Shown one piece after another: positions 1 to 8,400 of a stretch of DNA of 44,586 bases. Below the pieces are notes generated by a model. It was given only the letters and a program-made list of their open reading frames with translations. It made no database searches and was not told the DNA's origin. Location: assembly GCA_947624565.1 (NCBI GenBank), contig CANQKX010000001.1, positions 1 through 44,586 of the forward strand. Reading direction: 5' to 3'. A program made the position numbers and the translations under genes. Source of the DNA: an uncultured Bacilli bacterium. GTDB taxonomy: Bacteria; Bacillota_I; Bacilli_A; RF39; UBA660. Each line of letters starts with the position of its first letter. Position 1 is the first letter of the stretch.

Positions 1-113
1 TAAATTGCTTGAAAGATATTATATATGATTTTAAAATTAACTGCACAACTTCTGTGCACTTTCAAAAATAATCTACAAATATTAATTATAGTCCTGAATT
101 TAATTTAAAAGGA

Positions 114-142
114 TTGTAATATTCTTTTTATTTTGTTATAAT
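114..142 (+). promoter_or_regulatory. Promoter of the LemA-like gene
   Basis: A TTGTAA -35 hexamer (114-119) and a perfect TATAAT -10 hexamer (137-142) are separated by 17 bp and lie just upstream of the AGAGG ribosome binding site and the ATG at 168. The rest of 1-113 holds a small hairpin (TGCACA...TGTGCA around 42-57) and no gene I can support. Confidence 0.7.
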
Positions 143-167
143 TTTTATTATAAAGAGGCGAGTAATT

Positions 168-707
168 ATGACTACACATATAATAATAATTTTAATAATT
201 ATTGTAATATTTACAATTTTTCTTTTATATAGTATAACCTATAATAAATTTCAAGATTATATAATTAAAATCAATGAATCAGAAAGTAAAATTGATGATG
301 CATTAAGAGAAAAATTTGATATTATATTAAAATTGAATAATATTATTAAAGAAAAAATAAAGACTAATAAGATATTGGTTGATGATTTATCTAAAATTAA
401 AAATGTCAGTAGTTTTGAAATGGATAGAAAATTAGTTGAAGCGATGAACAAAGTTAATTTTGTTAAGGATAAGTACAGCCAGGTTGAAAGTGATGAAGAA
501 GTTATAAAATTGTTATACAATATAGAAGATATTGATGAATCATTAAGAGCTTTCAAAAAATTTTATAATGAGACTATTACTGAATACAATAAATTAATAA
601 GAATATTCCCATATAATATTGTAGGGACAATATTAAAATATAAGGAAAAAACATTCTTTGATGGAAAAGACATGAGTGATGATGATATTAAAGATTTTAA
701 AATATAA
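168..707 (+). CDS. LemA family membrane protein
   Basis: This 179-residue protein has one N-terminal membrane helix (about residues 4-22), followed by a long, mostly helical, charged domain. The family pattern is visible: a YNKF motif right after the helix, a repeated heptad-like region, and a closing EYNKLIRIFP segment, which LemA proteins share as YN...FP. LemA proteins are membrane-anchored helical bundles; their biochemical role is unsettled, so I assign family only. The gene stands alone, with its own promoter, and faces rpsI across a shared bidirectional terminator. It is the only gene in the first 7 kb on the plus strand. Confidence 0.8.
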   Translation: MTTHIIIILIIIVIFTIFLLYSITYNKFQDYIIKINESESKIDDALREKFDIILKLNNIIKEKIKTNKILVDDLSKIKNVSSFEMDRKLVEAMNKVNFVKDKYSQVESDEEVIKLLYNIEDIDESLRAFKKFYNETITEYNKLIRIFPYNIVGTILKYKEKTFFDGKDMSDDDIKDFKI

Positions 708-713
708 ATTAAT

Positions 714-741
714 AAAAAAAGTCCAATATTGGACTTTTTAT
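714..741. terminator. Bidirectional terminator between lemA-like gene and rpsI
   Basis: The perfect palindrome GTCCAATATTGGAC (721-734) is flanked by an A run on the left and a T run on the right, so it can end transcription of both convergent genes. Confidence 0.85.
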
Positions 742-748
742 AATTTTG

Positions 749-1165
749 TTATCTCTTAGAAAATTGTGGTGCTTTACGGGCCTTTTTAAGACCTGGTTTT
801 TTACGTTCTTTAACTCTAGAATCTCTAGTAATAAAACCTTTTGATTTTAGAATTCTTCTAAATGATGCTTCTGATGATGGATCAGTATTTGCATCATACT
901 CTAATAAAGCTCTAGTAATACCTAAACGAATTGCTCCTGTTTGACCTGAAAAACCTCCACCTTTAACTTCAACATTGATATCAAATTTATCTAATGTATT
1001 AGTTGCTTCAAGTGGTTGTTTTAAATCCATTACTAATGTTGGAAATGGTAAATATTCGTTAACATCTCTTCCATTTATTGTTATTTTCCCTTTACCTGAT
1101 GTCATTCTTACTTTAGCAATAGATGCTTTACGATGACCTGTTCCATAATAAATTTTATTTGCCAT
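749..1165 (-). CDS. rpsI: 30S ribosomal protein S9
   Basis: The 138-residue product is full-length S9. The N-terminal [13 protein letters not shown] block and the C-terminal basic tail ending [11 protein letters not shown] are diagnostic; the final arginine reaches the P-site tRNA in the 30S subunit. It lies 11 bp downstream of rplM, the usual L13-S9 pair, and has a GGGAGG ribosome binding site. It is read from the rplM promoter and ends at the shared terminator at 714-741. Confidence 0.97.
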   Translation of the reverse strand: MANKIYYGTGHRKASIAKVRMTSGKGKITINGRDVNEYLPFPTLVMDLKQPLEATNTLDKFDINVEVKGGGFSGQTGAIRLGITRALLEYDANTDPSSEASFRRILKSKGFITRDSRVKERKKPGLKKARKAPQFSKR

Positions 1166-1176
1166 ACTTTTCCTCC

Positions 1177-1608
1177 CTAGTCTACTTTCATTTCTTTTGG
1201 TTGTTGAGCTAAATGTTTATGTTCTGATCCTCTATAAACAAATAATTTCTTACCCATTTTACGACCAAGTCTATTATGAGGAAGCATTCCTTTAATAGCT
1301 CTTTCCATCATTTCTTCAGGATATTTTTCAAGCATTACTTTTGCAGTTCTTTCTCTTAAACCACCAGTATATCCGCTATGGTTATAATACATTTTGTCTT
1401 CTAGCTTATTTCCTGTTAGTTTAACTTTTTCAGCATTGATTATTATTACATAATCTCCACAATCAACATTAGGTGTATAAATTGTTTTATGTTTTCCACG
1501 TAATACAGATGCTGCTTTTGTTGCAACACGACCTAAACTTATACCTGTTGCATCAATAACATACCAATCACGTTTAATTTCGGCTGGTTTTGCCATAAAT
1601 GTTTTCAT
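1177..1608 (-). CDS. rplM: 50S ribosomal protein L13
   Basis: This is L13, 143 residues from the start I prefer. The reading frame stays open for 12 more codons upstream, but the ATG at 1608 begins the family-typical [19 protein letters not shown] and is preceded by AAGGGA at good spacing. The extra codons would run into the leader hairpin. The motif YKPHNR-like [11 protein letters not shown] near the C-terminus is conserved. L13 is an early-assembly 23S rRNA binder and in Bacillota controls its own operon through a leader RNA, which is visible here at 1622-1678. Confidence 0.97.
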   Translation of the reverse strand: MKTFMAKPAEIKRDWYVIDATGISLGRVATKAASVLRGKHKTIYTPNVDCGDYVIIINAEKVKLTGNKLEDKMYYNHSGYTGGLRERTAKVMLEKYPEEMMERAIKGMLPHNRLGRKMGKKLFVYRGSEHKHLAQQPKEMKVD

Positions 1609-1621
1609 ATAAATTCCCTTT

Positions 1622-1678
1622 CCTTGATAGATTAACCTTCCCACAGTTAATCCATATGTGGGGTTAATAAATGTACCA
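1622..1678 (-). promoter_or_regulatory. L13 leader RNA (probable autoregulatory hairpin)
   Basis: Between the promoter and the rplM ribosome binding site the transcript can form a hairpin: TTAACC plus CCACA on one side pairs with TGTGG plus GGTTAA on the other (1632-1667 in plus coordinates), with a small internal bulge. Position and shape match the Bacillota L13 leader, which lets free L13 repress rplM-rpsI. The family match is from memory and not scored against a covariance model. Confidence 0.65.
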
Positions 1679-1684
1679 ATTAAG

Positions 1685-1713
1685 ATTGTACTAAATTTTA
1701 TATTTTATGTCAA
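1685..1713 (-). promoter_or_regulatory. Strong promoter of rplM-rpsI
   Basis: On the minus strand there is a consensus TTGACA (1708-1713) and TACAAT (1685-1690) with a 17-bp spacer. It would start transcription around 1678, just ahead of the leader hairpin. Confidence 0.85.
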
Positions 1714-1723
1714 TGAAATATGA

Positions 1724-1751
1724 TAAAAAATCGCTATTTTTCAGCGATTTT
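1724..1751 (-). terminator. Terminator of the cdaA-cdaR operon
   Basis: AAATCGCT (1728-1735) and AGCGATTT (1743-1750) form a stem; on the minus strand it is followed by a T run. The cdaR stop codon lies inside the hairpin. Confidence 0.8.
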
Positions 1752-3065
1752 TACCTTTACCTTTGTAACTTTTGACGAATAATTTACTCTTGAATCATTT
1801 CCTTTTACTTTTATTTCAACTTCATGTTCTCCAACACCAAGTCCCTCTAAATCTACATATGCTTCAACTTCTGTTGCTTGTATTTTTGTAATTATTGATT
1901 CAACACCTTTTAATATTACAGATACTTCATTACTGTTTTCACCAATAGTTTGTGCTGCATAATTTGATCCTAAATTTATATTTGTAAGTCTTACTCCAGT
2001 TAATTCTGTTGTTGATTCATCATCCAATTCTATTTTTATATTTACAGTTTTTTCTGATATCTCTCTTATACCTGAAGGTTTCTTTATATTTACTGTATAA
2101 TCTTTATTATCTTTTAAATTATCAACATCTACTGTTACTTTAATGCTATTTGTATTATCTAATGTTTTAGAATCACCATATATTGTAACTCTTTGTACAC
2201 TAGTTTCTATATTTTTTATAGCCTTACCAAATACTACTTTACCTTTAGTTAGTACTTCTATAGGTACACTCTTACTTGGTGATTCAACTTCTATAGTTGC
2301 TGTTACCTTTGATGGAACCATTTCTACATCAACTTTATCTCCATTTTCATCATATGCAACTAAAGGTATATCTCTTAATGTATTTGTTCCTGCTTTTGGA
2401 TCTACCATATTATTTACATTTACTAATGCTTTAATCGTAGAAACTTTAGAAATACTTTCCTCTGTTCCTTTTATTATTACATCATCATAATCAAGTTTTA
2501 AATTATTTATAGCAAGTTTTGGATCTAATTTATCTAAATTTACTATATCTGACTCGATTTGCATTGTTTGTGAATGTTTTGGACTAACAACAACTGTTAC
2601 TACAGAAGGATCTAACTTATATTCTATAGATGTTATTGATTGTTTATATTTTAAATTTACTTTATGTACACCTGGTTTTAAATCACTTAAATCAACTGTA
2701 ACATCTTGTGTTGGTAATTGCTTAGCCAAATATAAATTTGCTTTAGTACCAATTAAAGTTATATCTACTGTTTCTGGTAAACCTTCTATTACATATTCTT
2801 CATCATTATATGTAGCAGATAATGGTCTATCGTATATTACTTCTGCATTCTTTTCAAGAAGAGTTGTATTTTGTCTATCAACAAATAAAAATATAATAAC
2901 TGCCAAAACTAGTGATAATATTATTATGCTACTTTTTTTAGATAAAGCCTTTTCTAAAGGTTTATCATTTATCTTCAATTTTTCTCCTATAAATACAAAA
3001 AATTTAGTTATTGGAAGAAATATCTTTTTATCTATAAATTTTATAATTTTTCTAATTAATTTCAT
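1734..3065 (-). CDS. cdaR: YbbR-domain protein, regulator of c-di-AMP cyclase
   Basis: The protein (443 residues from the chosen start) has an N-terminal membrane helix (SSIIILSLVLAVIIFLFV) and then an extracytoplasmic region of four YbbR-like repeats, each with VTV/NL-type beta segments. CdaR is the membrane partner that modulates CdaA. I start at the ATG at 3065 because AGGAGG sits 9 nt before it; the longer frame beginning at 3092 places its ATGs upstream of or against that site. It overlaps cdaA by 14 nt. glmM, the usual third gene of this operon, is not here; a terminator follows directly. Confidence 0.88.
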   Translation of the reverse strand: MKLIRKIIKFIDKKIFLPITKFFVFIGEKLKINDKPLEKALSKKSSIIILSLVLAVIIFLFVDRQNTTLLEKNAEVIYDRPLSATYNDEEYVIEGLPETVDITLIGTKANLYLAKQLPTQDVTVDLSDLKPGVHKVNLKYKQSITSIEYKLDPSVVTVVVSPKHSQTMQIESDIVNLDKLDPKLAINNLKLDYDDVIIKGTEESISKVSTIKALVNVNNMVDPKAGTNTLRDIPLVAYDENGDKVDVEMVPSKVTATIEVESPSKSVPIEVLTKGKVVFGKAIKNIETSVQRVTIYGDSKTLDNTNSIKVTVDVDNLKDNKDYTVNIKKPSGIREISEKTVNIKIELDDESTTELTGVRLTNINLGSNYAAQTIGENSNEVSVILKGVESIITKIQATEVEAYVDLEGLGVGEHEVEIKVKGNDSRVNYSSKVTKVKVKIAEK

Positions 3066-3873
3066 CAATTTCATCCTCCTCATCACTTTCAACTACAAAA
3101 GTTTCTGATTTTGGCATCAATTCATCTAATATCATTAATTTTAACTCATCAACAGATAAATTATAATTTAATTTACCTGAAACTGCTAATGAAACTCTTC
3201 CAGTTTCTTCTGAAACAACAATTGCCAAACAATCTGATTCTTCAGATATTCCAATTGCTGCTCTATGTCTTGTTCCAAGTCTTTTACTGAATTTCATATC
3301 AACTGTTGTTGGAAATACAGCTCCAGCACATGTTATTTTATCTCCTTGTATAATTACACCACCATCATGAAGTGGATTATCTGGGAAAAATATCGCTACT
3401 AATAATTCATTTGATATTTCAGCATATAATTTTTTACTTCTTTCAATATATTCTGATAAACTTGTGTCTCTTTCTATTACTATTAAAGCACCTATTCTAT
3501 TTTTTCTTAAATAATCAATAGCTACTCCAAGTTCAGATACTAATCTTTCTCTTTCTGTTACAGATAAAACTTTGTGTCTACCAAGTAATTGTGTTTTACC
3601 TAATTGCTCTAATACATTTCTAATTTCTGGTTGAAATATTATTATTATTGCCAAAGGCCCCCAAGAAATTAAATATTCAAATAAAAGACCAATAGTAGTA
3701 AGTCCGAAGAAATCACTTATTATTTTTATAATAATTATAGCTAATATACCTTTAAATAAAAGTGAAAATTTAACATTTTTTCTTACATTTTTAAGTATGT
3801 AATATAATACAATCCATACTAAACATATATCAATTATTTTCTTTAATATAGTTAAAAAGTTATCTAAATTCAT
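3052..3873 (-). CDS. cdaA: Diadenylate cyclase CdaA (membrane DAC)
   Basis: Makes cyclic di-AMP from two ATP. The 273-residue protein has three N-terminal membrane helices (about residues 10-85) and a DisA_N cyclase domain. The signature residues are present: DGG in PLHDGGVII and RHR in GTRHRAAIG, followed by VVSEETG. c-di-AMP controls potassium, osmotic and cell-wall homeostasis in Bacillota. A GGAGGG site precedes the ATG. It is the second gene of a lipoprotein-cdaA-cdaR operon, only 8 bp behind the lipoprotein gene. Confidence 0.95.
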   Translation of the reverse strand: MNLDNFLTILKKIIDICLVWIVLYYILKNVRKNVKFSLLFKGILAIIIIKIISDFFGLTTIGLLFEYLISWGPLAIIIIFQPEIRNVLEQLGKTQLLGRHKVLSVTERERLVSELGVAIDYLRKNRIGALIVIERDTSLSEYIERSKKLYAEISNELLVAIFFPDNPLHDGGVIIQGDKITCAGAVFPTTVDMKFSKRLGTRHRAAIGISEESDCLAIVVSEETGRVSLAVSGKLNYNLSVDELKLMILDELMPKSETFVVESDEEDEIDEIN

Positions 3874-3881
3874 ATTCCCTC

Positions 3882-4580
3882 CTACACAACATTATTTTTC
3901 TTATTCTTTATATAAACAAATAATATGATAAATACTATTACAAAAATTAATATTCCTATAATAATAACAGAATATTTTATATTATATGTTTTATTTTTTG
4001 TTTTCACATTTACATTATTCTTTTTACTACCTTCCTCATATGATACTTTGATAGTTTTTAAATCTTTACCTTTTTTTATGTTCCAAGTATACACATTACC
4101 ATTAACACTATCAGCATTATTTTGAGTTACTTTAAATGGTATTGTAATATTTATTTTAATATCATCATAAACAAGAGCATAACTATCATCATTACTAATT
4201 TTTTGACTTTGATTTAGTGTCAAAGTAGTAACATTGTCTTTTTTTTCAACAATTGCTTTATTGAATACATCACTAGTAAAATTATTTGCATATTCATTTA
4301 TATTATCATGGGATGTATATGCAGTAGCATATGTATATTTACTTTCATTTCTATAATCTAGTTCAACATCTTTGTCATCTCTTTTATACATATCATATAA
4401 ATAAGATATTGCTTGTTTCCCTTTTAATCTAGTTAATGATTCCATTCTATTTGTTTCTTCACTAGCAATAACAGTTTCGTTAATTGTATAATCTTCATTT
4501 ATTGTAAGATTATATTCAACAGAACAACCTGACAAAACTAATAAAATTAAAATAGTAATAAATAATCTTAGTTTTTTCAT
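3882..4580 (-). CDS. Lipoprotein with C-terminal membrane helix
   Basis: A 232-residue protein with a lipoprotein signal peptide (LVLSGC lipobox, Cys about residue 19), an extracytoplasmic domain of about 160 residues that opens with EYNLTINEDYTINE, a C-terminal membrane helix (YSVIIIGILIFVIVFIILFVYI) and a lysine-rich tail. It is paralogous to the lipoprotein at 40260-40916, with the same layout and the same opening motif. I do not recognise a named family with certainty. It heads the operon with cdaA and cdaR, so it may take part in envelope sensing linked to c-di-AMP; that is inference. Confidence 0.7.
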   Translation of the reverse strand: MKKLRLFITILILLVLSGCSVEYNLTINEDYTINETVIASEETNRMESLTRLKGKQAISYLYDMYKRDDKDVELDYRNESKYTYATAYTSHDNINEYANNFTSDVFNKAIVEKKDNVTTLTLNQSQKISNDDSYALVYDDIKINITIPFKVTQNNADSVNGNVYTWNIKKGKDLKTIKVSYEEGSKKNNVNVKTKNKTYNIKYSVIIIGILIFVIVFIILFVYIKNKKNNVV

Positions 4581-4635
4581 AATTCACATCCCGTATACTA
4601 ATTATAACATATATTTATATTTTTTTATATGACAA

Positions 4636-4658
4636 AAATAAAAAGGTTTCACCCTTTT
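4636..4658 (-). terminator. Terminator downstream of the acidic membrane protein gene
   Basis: On the minus strand AAAAGG/GTGAAA/CCTTTT forms a short stem followed by a T-rich run (TTTTTATTTTTG). Confidence 0.6.
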
Positions 4659-4660
4659 AT

Positions 4661-5503
4661 TTAAAATATATTTGTGTAATTATCCTCTTCCTTATTGCTA
4701 TTATTGATTTGTGATAATTTTTTCATTATCATATCTAATTCATCTGAAGAATTATTATTTTGTTCAATTTCTATATTCTTTTCTACATTTTTATTAATAT
4801 CTATATTAGTCATTGTAGTATCAAATATATTATTATTTAAGTTATCGTTAGGTATAACAGTCTCAAAATTATTTTTATTAACCTCAGATAATATCTCAGA
4901 CAATTTTTTATCATTTTTATAAATTTTATCTGACTTTTCTTTTTCGTTCATTAAGTATGCATCAGCATCTGTATTATTCATTATAAATTCTGAAATTTTA
5001 TTATCTGAATTGTCCAATGAGTATGATTCATTATTATGTACATCAAGTAATAAAGAATCTGATAAATCATCACTTGTTTGATTAGGCGAAGATACATCTT
5101 GAACAAAGCTATCAACATAAGTATCATTATTTGAAGTAAGAGATAACGGTTCACTAATTATATCACTATTTTCATTTAAATTGTTATCTATATTATCTGG
5201 TGTTTCTATTTTTACTTCTTCTTTTTCTTGTTGTTCAGGCTCTATTTTTACATTATTATCAATATCATCATTTTTTTGTGTTATTTCCTCTTTGTTTTCA
5301 TTGATTGCTTCTTTTATTATTTCATTTTTTATATTTTCTGGAACTTGATCTTTATTTTTAATATCTTTTCTGACTCTTTTTGATTTAACACTATTATCAA
5401 TTAAATATCCTATTAAAACAAATATTAAAAAAATACAAATTCCTATTAGTAAATACGTATTATCATTTATAAAATTCATTACTTTTTCTAAAATTTCATT
5501 CAT
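4661..5503 (-). CDS. Acidic, Asn/Asp-rich single-pass membrane protein, unknown function
   Basis: The 280-residue product has one N-terminal membrane helix (TYLLIGICIFLIFVLIGYLI, about residues 16-35), then a short basic stretch (KSKRVRKDIKNK), then about 220 residues of low-complexity, mostly Asn, Asp, Glu and Ser sequence with no obvious fold. By the positive-inside rule the tail is probably cytoplasmic. It sits alone between nrdG and the cdaA operon. I do not recognise a family. Its composition looks like an intrinsically disordered tether. Confidence 0.6.
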   Translation of the reverse strand: MNEILEKVMNFINDNTYLLIGICIFLIFVLIGYLIDNSVKSKRVRKDIKNKDQVPENIKNEIIKEAINENKEEITQKNDDIDNNVKIEPEQQEKEEVKIETPDNIDNNLNENSDIISEPLSLTSNNDTYVDSFVQDVSSPNQTSDDLSDSLLLDVHNNESYSLDNSDNKISEFIMNNTDADAYLMNEKEKSDKIYKNDKKLSEILSEVNKNNFETVIPNDNLNNNIFDTTMTNIDINKNVEKNIEIEQNNNSSDELDMIMKKLSQINNSNKEEDNYTNIF

Positions 5504-5575
5504 TTTTTTATCTCTCCCTCTTATTCTAAATATATTTTATCATTTAAAAAACTTTTTTTCAATACAAAAATAAAA

Positions 5576-5597
5576 AAAGAGTCTTTAAACTCTTTAA
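5576..5597 (-). terminator. Terminator of nrdD-nrdG
   Basis: AAAGAGT/ACTCTTT arms (5576-5582 and 5589-5595) form a hairpin followed on the minus strand by a long T run; the nrdG stop overlaps its base. Confidence 0.75.
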
Positions 5598-6124
5598 TTC
5601 ATGTATTTATCAATTGTTATTACTTTGTTTTCTTTTAAACTTTTCTTAACATCTATAATTCTTTGATTGGAAGATCCTCTAAATTTTAATTTTAAATCTT
5701 TTTTAGAAAGAATAAATTCTCCATCTACTAAAACATCAATATAAGATAACAATTCTTTTGTCTCATCATATTTTTTACACATATCATTCAATATATCTTT
5801 ATCAAAAGTATATCCTGAATAACACCATATCGTTTTATTAGGAAATTCTTTTTTTATTCTTCTAATTAATGGTAATAATCCTAACTGATTTGAATACTCA
5901 AAGGGTTCCCCACCAAGTAAAGTAATTCCCTCTATATAATCATGATTTAATAAATCCATAATGAAATCTTCATTATCTTTAGTAAATTTTTTACCATACT
6001 TAAAATCCCATGCTTCTTCATTAAAGCATCCCTTACAATGATGAGTACAACCACTTACAAATAGTGAAACTCTAACCCCTGGTCCATTTGCAATATCTAC
6101 TTTTTTAATATCAGCAAAATACAT
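5594..6124 (-). CDS. nrdG: Anaerobic ribonucleotide reductase activase (radical SAM)
   Basis: Installs the glycyl radical on NrdD using S-adenosylmethionine and a 4Fe-4S cluster. The 176-residue protein carries the cluster motif CTHHCKGC near residue 26 and the downstream GGEPF SAM-binding motif (TLLGGEPFEY). Its length is normal for NrdG. Its start codon overlaps the nrdD stop by one base, so the two are translationally coupled in one operon. The enzyme is oxygen sensitive and fits an anaerobic life style. Confidence 0.96.
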   Translation of the reverse strand: MYFADIKKVDIANGPGVRVSLFVSGCTHHCKGCFNEEAWDFKYGKKFTKDNEDFIMDLLNHDYIEGITLLGGEPFEYSNQLGLLPLIRRIKKEFPNKTIWCYSGYTFDKDILNDMCKKYDETKELLSYIDVLVDGEFILSKKDLKLKFRGSSNQRIIDVKKSLKENKVITIDKYMN

Positions 6125-8250
6125 TATAAATGTGTTACCCTTGCTTTTATTTCTTTAGTCTTTCCAACATTCCAGAAGTTTTCACCTAAATAACCACATG
6201 TTCTTCTTGTAACATTCATTTTAGAATGATCTTTGTTTCCACAATTTGGGCATTCCCATTCGTTATCATCATTTATTATTATTTCTCCGTCAAAACCACA
6301 TACATGACAATAATCTGATTTTGTATTAAATTCTGCATATTGAATATTTTCATATATAAATTTAATTAATTCTTCTAATGCATCTAAATTATTTTGCATA
6401 TTAGGTATTTCTACATATGAGATACATCCACCTGAAGAAATTGGTTGAAATTGACTTTCAAATTTTAATTTTGTAAATGCATCTATTTTTTCTCTTACAT
6501 CAACATGATATGAATTAGTATAATATCCTTTATCTGTAACATCTTTAATACTACCAAATTTTTCTTTATCTATTCTAGCAAATCTATAACATAAGCTTTC
6601 AGCTGGAGTACCATATAATGCAAATCCAAGACCTGTTTCTTTTTTCCATGTATCGCATGCTTTTCTTAAATATTTCATTAATTTTACAGCAAATTTTTCT
6701 CCTTCTTCTGTAGTATGTGAAACTCCTTTTACAAGCATAGTAGTTTCATAAATACCAATATATCCTAATGATAATGTTGAATATCCACCTTTTAATAATT
6801 TATCTATTTTTTCGCCTTTTTGAAGTCTTGCTATTGCTCCATATTGCCAGTGTACAGGTGATATATCAGAAGTTATACCAAGTAATGAGTGATGTCTACA
6901 CATTAATGCTTCCTTACATAATTCTAATCTTTCATCTAAAATTTCAAAAAATTTTTCTTCATTACCTTCAGACAATATACCAATTTGAGGTAAGTTAATA
7001 GAAACAACACCTTGATTGAATCTACCTTCCCATTTATAATTTCCATTTTCATCTTTCCATGGAGACAAGAAACTTCTACATCCCATTGGACTAAATACAT
7101 TACCTTCATATATTTCTCTCATTTTCTTAGCAGATATATAATCTGGATACATTCTTTTTGCTGAACATTGACATGCAAGTTTCGTTAAATAATCATATTT
7201 ACCACCTTTAAGGCAATTATTCTCATCAAGAACATATATAAGTTTAGGGAATGCTGGTGTTACATATACACCCTTCTCATTTTTAATACCTTCGAATCTT
7301 TGTTTTAATATTTCTTCTATAATCATAGCATTTTCTTCAATATATGGATCCCCATCTTCTAGATGTAAGAATAATGTTACGAAAGGAGATTGTCCATTAG
7401 TAGTCATTAAAGTATTAATTTGATATTGAATAGTTTGAACCCCTGCTGCAAGTTCATCTTTCAATCTATCTTTTGCTATTTCTTCTATTTGTTTTTTTGT
7501 TAAAGTGTTCTTATATTTTTTTGTAAGTTTATTTACAAACTTATCATAACTCTTTCTTAAATATTTACCTAAATGCTTCATATCAACAGATTGTCCACCA
7601 TATTGATTACTTGCTACTGCAGCAATTATTTGTGTAGTTACAGTACATGCTACTTGGAATGATTTAGGGCTTTCTATTAATTTACCATTCATAACTGTAC
7701 CATTATCAAGCATATCTGATATATTTATTAAACAACAATTGAATATTGGTTGAACAAAGTAATCCATATCATGAAAATGTAATATACCCTCTTTATGTGC
7801 TTTTGATATTTTTTCTGGTAATATTATTCTTTCAGTTAAATCTCTTGATACTTCTCCTGCAATATAATCTCTTTGGGTTGAAGCAAGCATTGTATTTTTA
7901 TTTGAATTTTCTTCAGCTAATTCTTTATTTTCATTTCTTATTAATCTTAATATAGATTCATCTGTTGTATTTGCTTTTCTAATCAATGCTCTGTTATATC
8001 TATATACAATATAAGCTTTTGCAAGAGTAAATTTTTTATACTCCATTAATTTCTTTTCTATTTCATCTTGAATGTCCTCAACTAACATTCTTTTTTTCTT
8101 CATATCTTCAATATATTTAATTATATTATCTATTTGTTTAGAAGTTGCTCTTTCTTTTGGATCTACTTCACTATTAGCCTTTTCAATTGCAATTCTTATT
8201 TTACTTCTGTCATAATCTACTATTTTTCCATCTCTTTTAATTACTTTCAT
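6124..8250 (-). CDS. nrdD: Anaerobic (class III) ribonucleoside-triphosphate reductase
   Basis: Reduces ribonucleoside triphosphates to deoxy forms for DNA synthesis without oxygen. The 708-residue protein starts with an ATP-cone (MKVIKRDGKIVDYDRSKI, about residues 1-90), has a central ten-stranded barrel with the active-site cysteines, a C-terminal zinc site (CHVCGFDG and CPNCGNKD), and the glycyl-radical motif RTCGYLG with the radical glycine at about residue 686. No class I or II reductase is seen in the window. Upstream lies a palindrome placed as an activator site for the divergent Crp/Fnr gene. Confidence 0.97.
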   Translation of the reverse strand: MKVIKRDGKIVDYDRSKIRIAIEKANSEVDPKERATSKQIDNIIKYIEDMKKKRMLVEDIQDEIEKKLMEYKKFTLAKAYIVYRYNRALIRKANTTDESILRLIRNENKELAEENSNKNTMLASTQRDYIAGEVSRDLTERIILPEKISKAHKEGILHFHDMDYFVQPIFNCCLINISDMLDNGTVMNGKLIESPKSFQVACTVTTQIIAAVASNQYGGQSVDMKHLGKYLRKSYDKFVNKLTKKYKNTLTKKQIEEIAKDRLKDELAAGVQTIQYQINTLMTTNGQSPFVTLFLHLEDGDPYIEENAMIIEEILKQRFEGIKNEKGVYVTPAFPKLIYVLDENNCLKGGKYDYLTKLACQCSAKRMYPDYISAKKMREIYEGNVFSPMGCRSFLSPWKDENGNYKWEGRFNQGVVSINLPQIGILSEGNEEKFFEILDERLELCKEALMCRHHSLLGITSDISPVHWQYGAIARLQKGEKIDKLLKGGYSTLSLGYIGIYETTMLVKGVSHTTEEGEKFAVKLMKYLRKACDTWKKETGLGFALYGTPAESLCYRFARIDKEKFGSIKDVTDKGYYTNSYHVDVREKIDAFTKLKFESQFQPISSGGCISYVEIPNMQNNLDALEELIKFIYENIQYAEFNTKSDYCHVCGFDGEIIINDDNEWECPNCGNKDHSKMNVTRRTCGYLGENFWNVGKTKEIKARVTHL

Positions 8251-8293
8251 ATTTACTACCTTTCTTAAACCCTCTCCTATTTTTTACAAATCT

Positions 8294-8352
8294 ATTGTAA
8301 CAGAAAAAAATATAAAATAAGTGTTGCATTTGCAACAATTTTGAAATATAAT
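8294..8352. promoter_or_regulatory. Divergent nrdD / Crp-Fnr promoter region with palindromic operator
   Basis: A perfect inverted repeat TGTTGCATTTGCAACA lies at 8322-8337. On the plus strand TTGCAT (8324-8329) and TATAAT (8347-8352), 17 bp apart, form the promoter of the regulator gene, so its -35 lies inside the palindrome. On the minus strand TACAAT (8294-8299) has a poor -35, and the palindrome centre falls near -42 of the predicted start: the class II activator position. The arrangement predicts activation of nrdDG and self-repression by the Crp/Fnr protein. Confidence 0.7.
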
Positions 8353-8400
8353 TAAATTAATAAAAAATTATTTTTACAAAAATACCAGGAGGCCTTATAA

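Noticed and set aside
1609-1644. Longer L13 with 12 extra N-terminal residues
   Set aside because: The extension is not in the family, overlaps the leader hairpin and lacks a ribosome binding site.
1632-1667. Terminator for the gene before rplM
   Set aside because: The hairpin lies downstream of the rplM promoter and has no T run after it; a leader structure fits better.
2143-2490. Plus-strand frame of 115 codons
   Set aside because: It is a shadow of cdaR in another frame, hydrophobic because of the AT-rich opposite strand, and has no start signal.
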